Made by a program: the position numbers and the translations under genes. Below are positions 60,768 to 64,000 of a DNA stretch of 64,000 bases, piece after piece. The stretch is from Amarolinea sp964580725 (GTDB lineage: Bacteria; Chloroflexota; Anaerolineae; SSC4; Amarolineaceae): positions 1 through 64,000 of the forward strand of contig CAZOLV010000008.1 of the NCBI GenBank assembly GCA_964580725.1, in the 5' to 3' direction. A model generated the notes under the pieces. That model was not told the origin of the DNA. It did no database searches and saw only the letters and a list, made by a program, of their open reading frames with translations. Position 1 is the first letter of the stretch; every line of letters starts with the position of its first letter.

Positions 60768-61087
60768 AAAACCTGACAGGTCTTGGAGACCTGTCAGGTT
60801 TGGAAAACCAGAAAACCTGACAGGTCTTGGAGACCTGTCAGGTTTGGAANNNNNNNNNNNNNNNNNNNNNNNNNNNNNNNNNNNNNNNNNNNNNNNNNNN
60901 NNNNNNNNNNNNNNNNNNNNNNNNNNNNNNNNNNNNNNNNNNNNNNNNNCTTGGAGACCTGTCAGGTTTGGAAGGTCTTGGAGACCTGTCAGGTTTGGAA
61001 AACCAGAAAACCTGACAGGTCTTGGAGACCTGTCAGGTTTGGAAGGTCTTGGAGACCTGTCAGGTTTGGAAAACCAGAAAACCTGGT
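60767..61087. repeat. Tandem palindromic repeat array (44-bp units and 27-bp partial units)
   Basis: The 44-bp unit contains a perfect 15-bp stem, AAACCTGACAGGTCT and AGACCTGTCAGGTTT, around a TGG loop (first copy 60769-60783 and 60787-60801). A link GGAAAACCAG joins units at 60811. After the N gap, 44-bp units alternate with 27-bp partial units (GGTCTTGGAGACCTGTCAGG onward, lacking the left arm), making a ~71-bp higher-order repeat. The last unit decays into GAAAACCTGG at 61078-61087. The unit carries no stop in the plus frames, so reading frames run through it artificially; it is not coding by any other sign. Confidence 0.9.
60850..60949. other. Assembly gap of 100 N inside the repeat array
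   Basis: Exactly 100 N from 60850 to 60949, with identical palindrome units on both sides. A fixed-size gap inside a tandem array means the assembler could not resolve it, and the true length and copy number are unknown. Confidence 0.97.
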
Positions 61088-61125
61088 ACCCCCAACACAT
61101 GCACGACAGAATCGAGGGCAAGAAA

Positions 61126-62217
61126 ATGATTCGCGAGACTGAACTGCAAGAACTGGTCGAAATGATTGGCAAGAAGGCGCCGGTGCTGAGCCTGTACCTG
61201 AATGTCAATCCGTTGCGGCGCACTGTCGAGAAGTACAAGCTGGCGTTGCGGCGCTTACTCGCTTCGGTGGAGGATCAGGCCAACCCTGCCGACGCCCAGC
61301 GGGTGACGCGCTACTTCGACTTCGAGTACAACTGGCAGGGGCGCGGAGTGGCGTGCTTCAGTTGCCAGGCGGACGGGTTCTGGCGCGCCTATCCACTTTT
61401 CGTACCGGTGGAGGACAGCGTCTTTGTCAACCCTCGGCCCTATGTCAAGCCGCTGAGCAACCTGCTCGACAACTACGCCCGTCACGGCGTGGCTGTGGTT
61501 GACCGCGAAGGGGTGCGTCTGTTCACCTTCTTCATGGGACAGTTGGAGGAGGCCAGCGGAACGTTTGGCGAGGATGTCAAGCGCCAGCGCGGCGGCGGAC
61601 GTTCGGCGGCGCGCTTCCAACGCGCGGCCGAGGAGACGGTGGAACGTAACATCAAGGATGCCGTCGAAGAGGCGATTCACTTCTTCGAGAGCAGTTGCAA
61701 GCGCATCATGGTCGCAGGCACCGACGAAAACATCTCGCAATTTCGCTCCCAATTGCCCAAGATGTGGCAGGAACGGGTTGTGGGGACGTTCAATGTGAGC
61801 GCCAATGCGACGCCCGCAGAAATCGGTGAGCTGGCGCTGGGCGTTGCGCAGCAAGCGGCGGTCGAACGGGAGCGCGCCTTGATCGAGCAGATCGTGACGG
61901 CGGCCAACAAAGGCGGAAACGCCGTGATGGGGCTGGCCGATACGGTGGCGGCCTTGCAAGCGGGCCGCGTCCTGCAGTTGGTCATTGCCGAAGGCTACGA
62001 AGCGCCGGCCTTCCGCTGTAGCAACTGCGGCTATCTCTCGGTTGCCACCGCCACCGCTTGCAACTTCTGCGGCGGCGCCATGCAGGCGGTGCCCGATGTG
62101 GTCAATACCCTGGTGCGTCGCACCCTCGAAGCGGGTAACAACGTTGTGGTCGTCAGTCAAGACGACTCCGCCAGTCTGGGGACGTTCGACCAGATCGGGG
62201 CGCTGCTGCGCTACTGA
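61126..62217 (+). CDS. Bacterial eRF1/Vms1-like (baeRF family) protein with C-terminal zinc ribbon
   Basis: A 363-aa cytoplasmic protein. The N-terminal part has VLSLYLNVNPLRRTVEKYK and GVACFSCQADGFWRAYPL. A central RNase H-like/eRF1 domain 2-3 region holds GVAVVDREGVRLFTFFMGQL and KRIMVAGTDENISQFRSQL. A zinc ribbon CSNCGYLS...ACNFCGG (~297-318) interrupts the last domain, followed by GNNVVVVSQ. This is the archaeo-eukaryotic release-factor family found in bacteria (baeRF), thought to act on stalled or hibernating ribosomes. GAGGG is 7 bases before ATG 61126; the upstream open frame through the repeats is not used. Confidence 0.82.
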   Translation: MIRETELQELVEMIGKKAPVLSLYLNVNPLRRTVEKYKLALRRLLASVEDQANPADAQRVTRYFDFEYNWQGRGVACFSCQADGFWRAYPLFVPVEDSVFVNPRPYVKPLSNLLDNYARHGVAVVDREGVRLFTFFMGQLEEASGTFGEDVKRQRGGGRSAARFQRAAEETVERNIKDAVEEAIHFFESSCKRIMVAGTDENISQFRSQLPKMWQERVVGTFNVSANATPAEIGELALGVAQQAAVERERALIEQIVTAANKGGNAVMGLADTVAALQAGRVLQLVIAEGYEAPAFRCSNCGYLSVATATACNFCGGAMQAVPDVVNTLVRRTLEAGNNVVVVSQDDSASLGTFDQIGALLRY

Positions 62218-62278
62218 ACGACAGTGACTCCCCGGCGCTTGGCGCAGTCTCAACGCTGCTGTGTCATTTGGGGCGTGG

Positions 62279-62341
62279 GACTTCCGAAATCACGGCCGGC
62301 CCGTCATAGCGACGGCGCTTGCTCCCGCGGTTTCGGAAGTC
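62279..62341. repeat. Inverted repeat between the eRF1-like gene and clpC
   Basis: GACTTCCGAAA (62279-62289) and TTTCGGAAGTC (62331-62341) form a perfect 11-bp stem with a 41-base GC-rich loop. GGGnGA-type bases extend the similarity outward. It occupies most of the 153-bp gap before clpC. It could be a terminator for the gene upstream, a short mobile palindrome or an operator; it is not a CIRCE element. Confidence 0.6.
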
Positions 62342-62370
62342 TCCCCCTTTCGAGGTGTTAGATAACCAAT

Positions 62371-64000
<1,630 letters not shown>

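Noticed and set aside
60767..61087. Possible CRISPR array
   Set aside because: Units are near-identical end to end with no variable spacers, and there are no cas genes.
60646..61125. Frame joining the LysM region, the palindrome array and the eRF1-like protein
   Set aside because: The repeat happens to be stop-free and contains 100 N. A good ribosome site and ATG at 61126 mark the real start.

Overview
The window is a GC-rich, gene-dense bacterial scaffold piece containing one 100-base run of N. The gene mix points to Chloroflexota, probably an Anaerolineae-like lineage. That mix includes Pro/Thr-rich secreted proteins, SH3/YkuD and LysM cell-wall proteins, very large FG-GAP and RHS proteins, a bacterial eRF1-like protein and a methylmalonyl-CoA/propionyl-CoA carboxylase set. 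There is no rRNA or marker gene that would prove the phylum. Nearly all promoters I can find have the form TTGnnn - 17 bp - TATAAT/TACAAT, many genes overlap by ATGA, and GTG/TTG starts are common.

Layout. 0-11.6 kb: split-type methylmalonyl-CoA mutase, phosphomannose isomerase, RNase Z, a TPR lytic transglycosylase, an Rpn-family nuclease cut in two by one in-frame TGA, an HtrA-like protease, a membrane zinc peptidase and an L,D-transpeptidase. 11.6-12.35 kb: a Fic-like gene relic interrupted by a 62-bp inverted-repeat insertion with a perfect 8-bp target duplication. 12.35-28.7 kb, all minus strand: an accessory block of a secreted FG-GAP metalloprotease, a STAND NTPase translationally coupled to it, a glycosidase-like protein and a 1999-aa RHS/YD-repeat protein. 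28.9-34 kb, plus strand: GNAT, a polytopic membrane protein, an AI-2E family permease and a glycosyltransferase.

34.1-44.5 kb, minus strand: one tightly packed operon that may run from a single promoter near 44.5 kb. In transcription order it holds a small membrane protein, acyl-CoA dehydrogenase, a DNA methyltransferase with an internal deletion, a zinc-type oxidoreductase, a hexapeptide acyltransferase, a DUF1405-like protein, the carboxyltransferase subunit, an unknown protein, an HD-GYP phosphodiesterase with TPRs, biotin carboxylase and biotin carrier protein. With the mutase at 0.1 kb and the biotin ligase at 45.3 kb, this supplies most of a propionyl-CoA to succinyl-CoA route. The B12-binding mutase subunit and the epimerase are not in the window.

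44.5-64 kb: HIT protein, BirA, a degenerate peptidase-MA-like membrane protein, a Pro/Thr-rich anchored protein, a GT39-like glycosyltransferase and an RHS relic. Then follow tRNA-Thr(CGT) with its own promoter and terminator, and a surface-polysaccharide set (flippase, two glycosyltransferases, methyltransferase, phosphohexomutase). After these come a small zinc-finger protein, the threonine catabolism pair tdh-kbl, a LysM lipoprotein, a palindromic repeat array holding the assembly gap, an eRF1-like protein and the start of clpC.

The most unusual items are the coupled STAND NTPase/secreted metalloprotease pair, the 62-bp insertion and its shared core with the palindrome array, the HD-GYP and unknown gene inside the carboxylase operon, and a series of precisely explainable broken genes. 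I did not find a CRISPR array, a complete restriction system, a prophage or an integrase.
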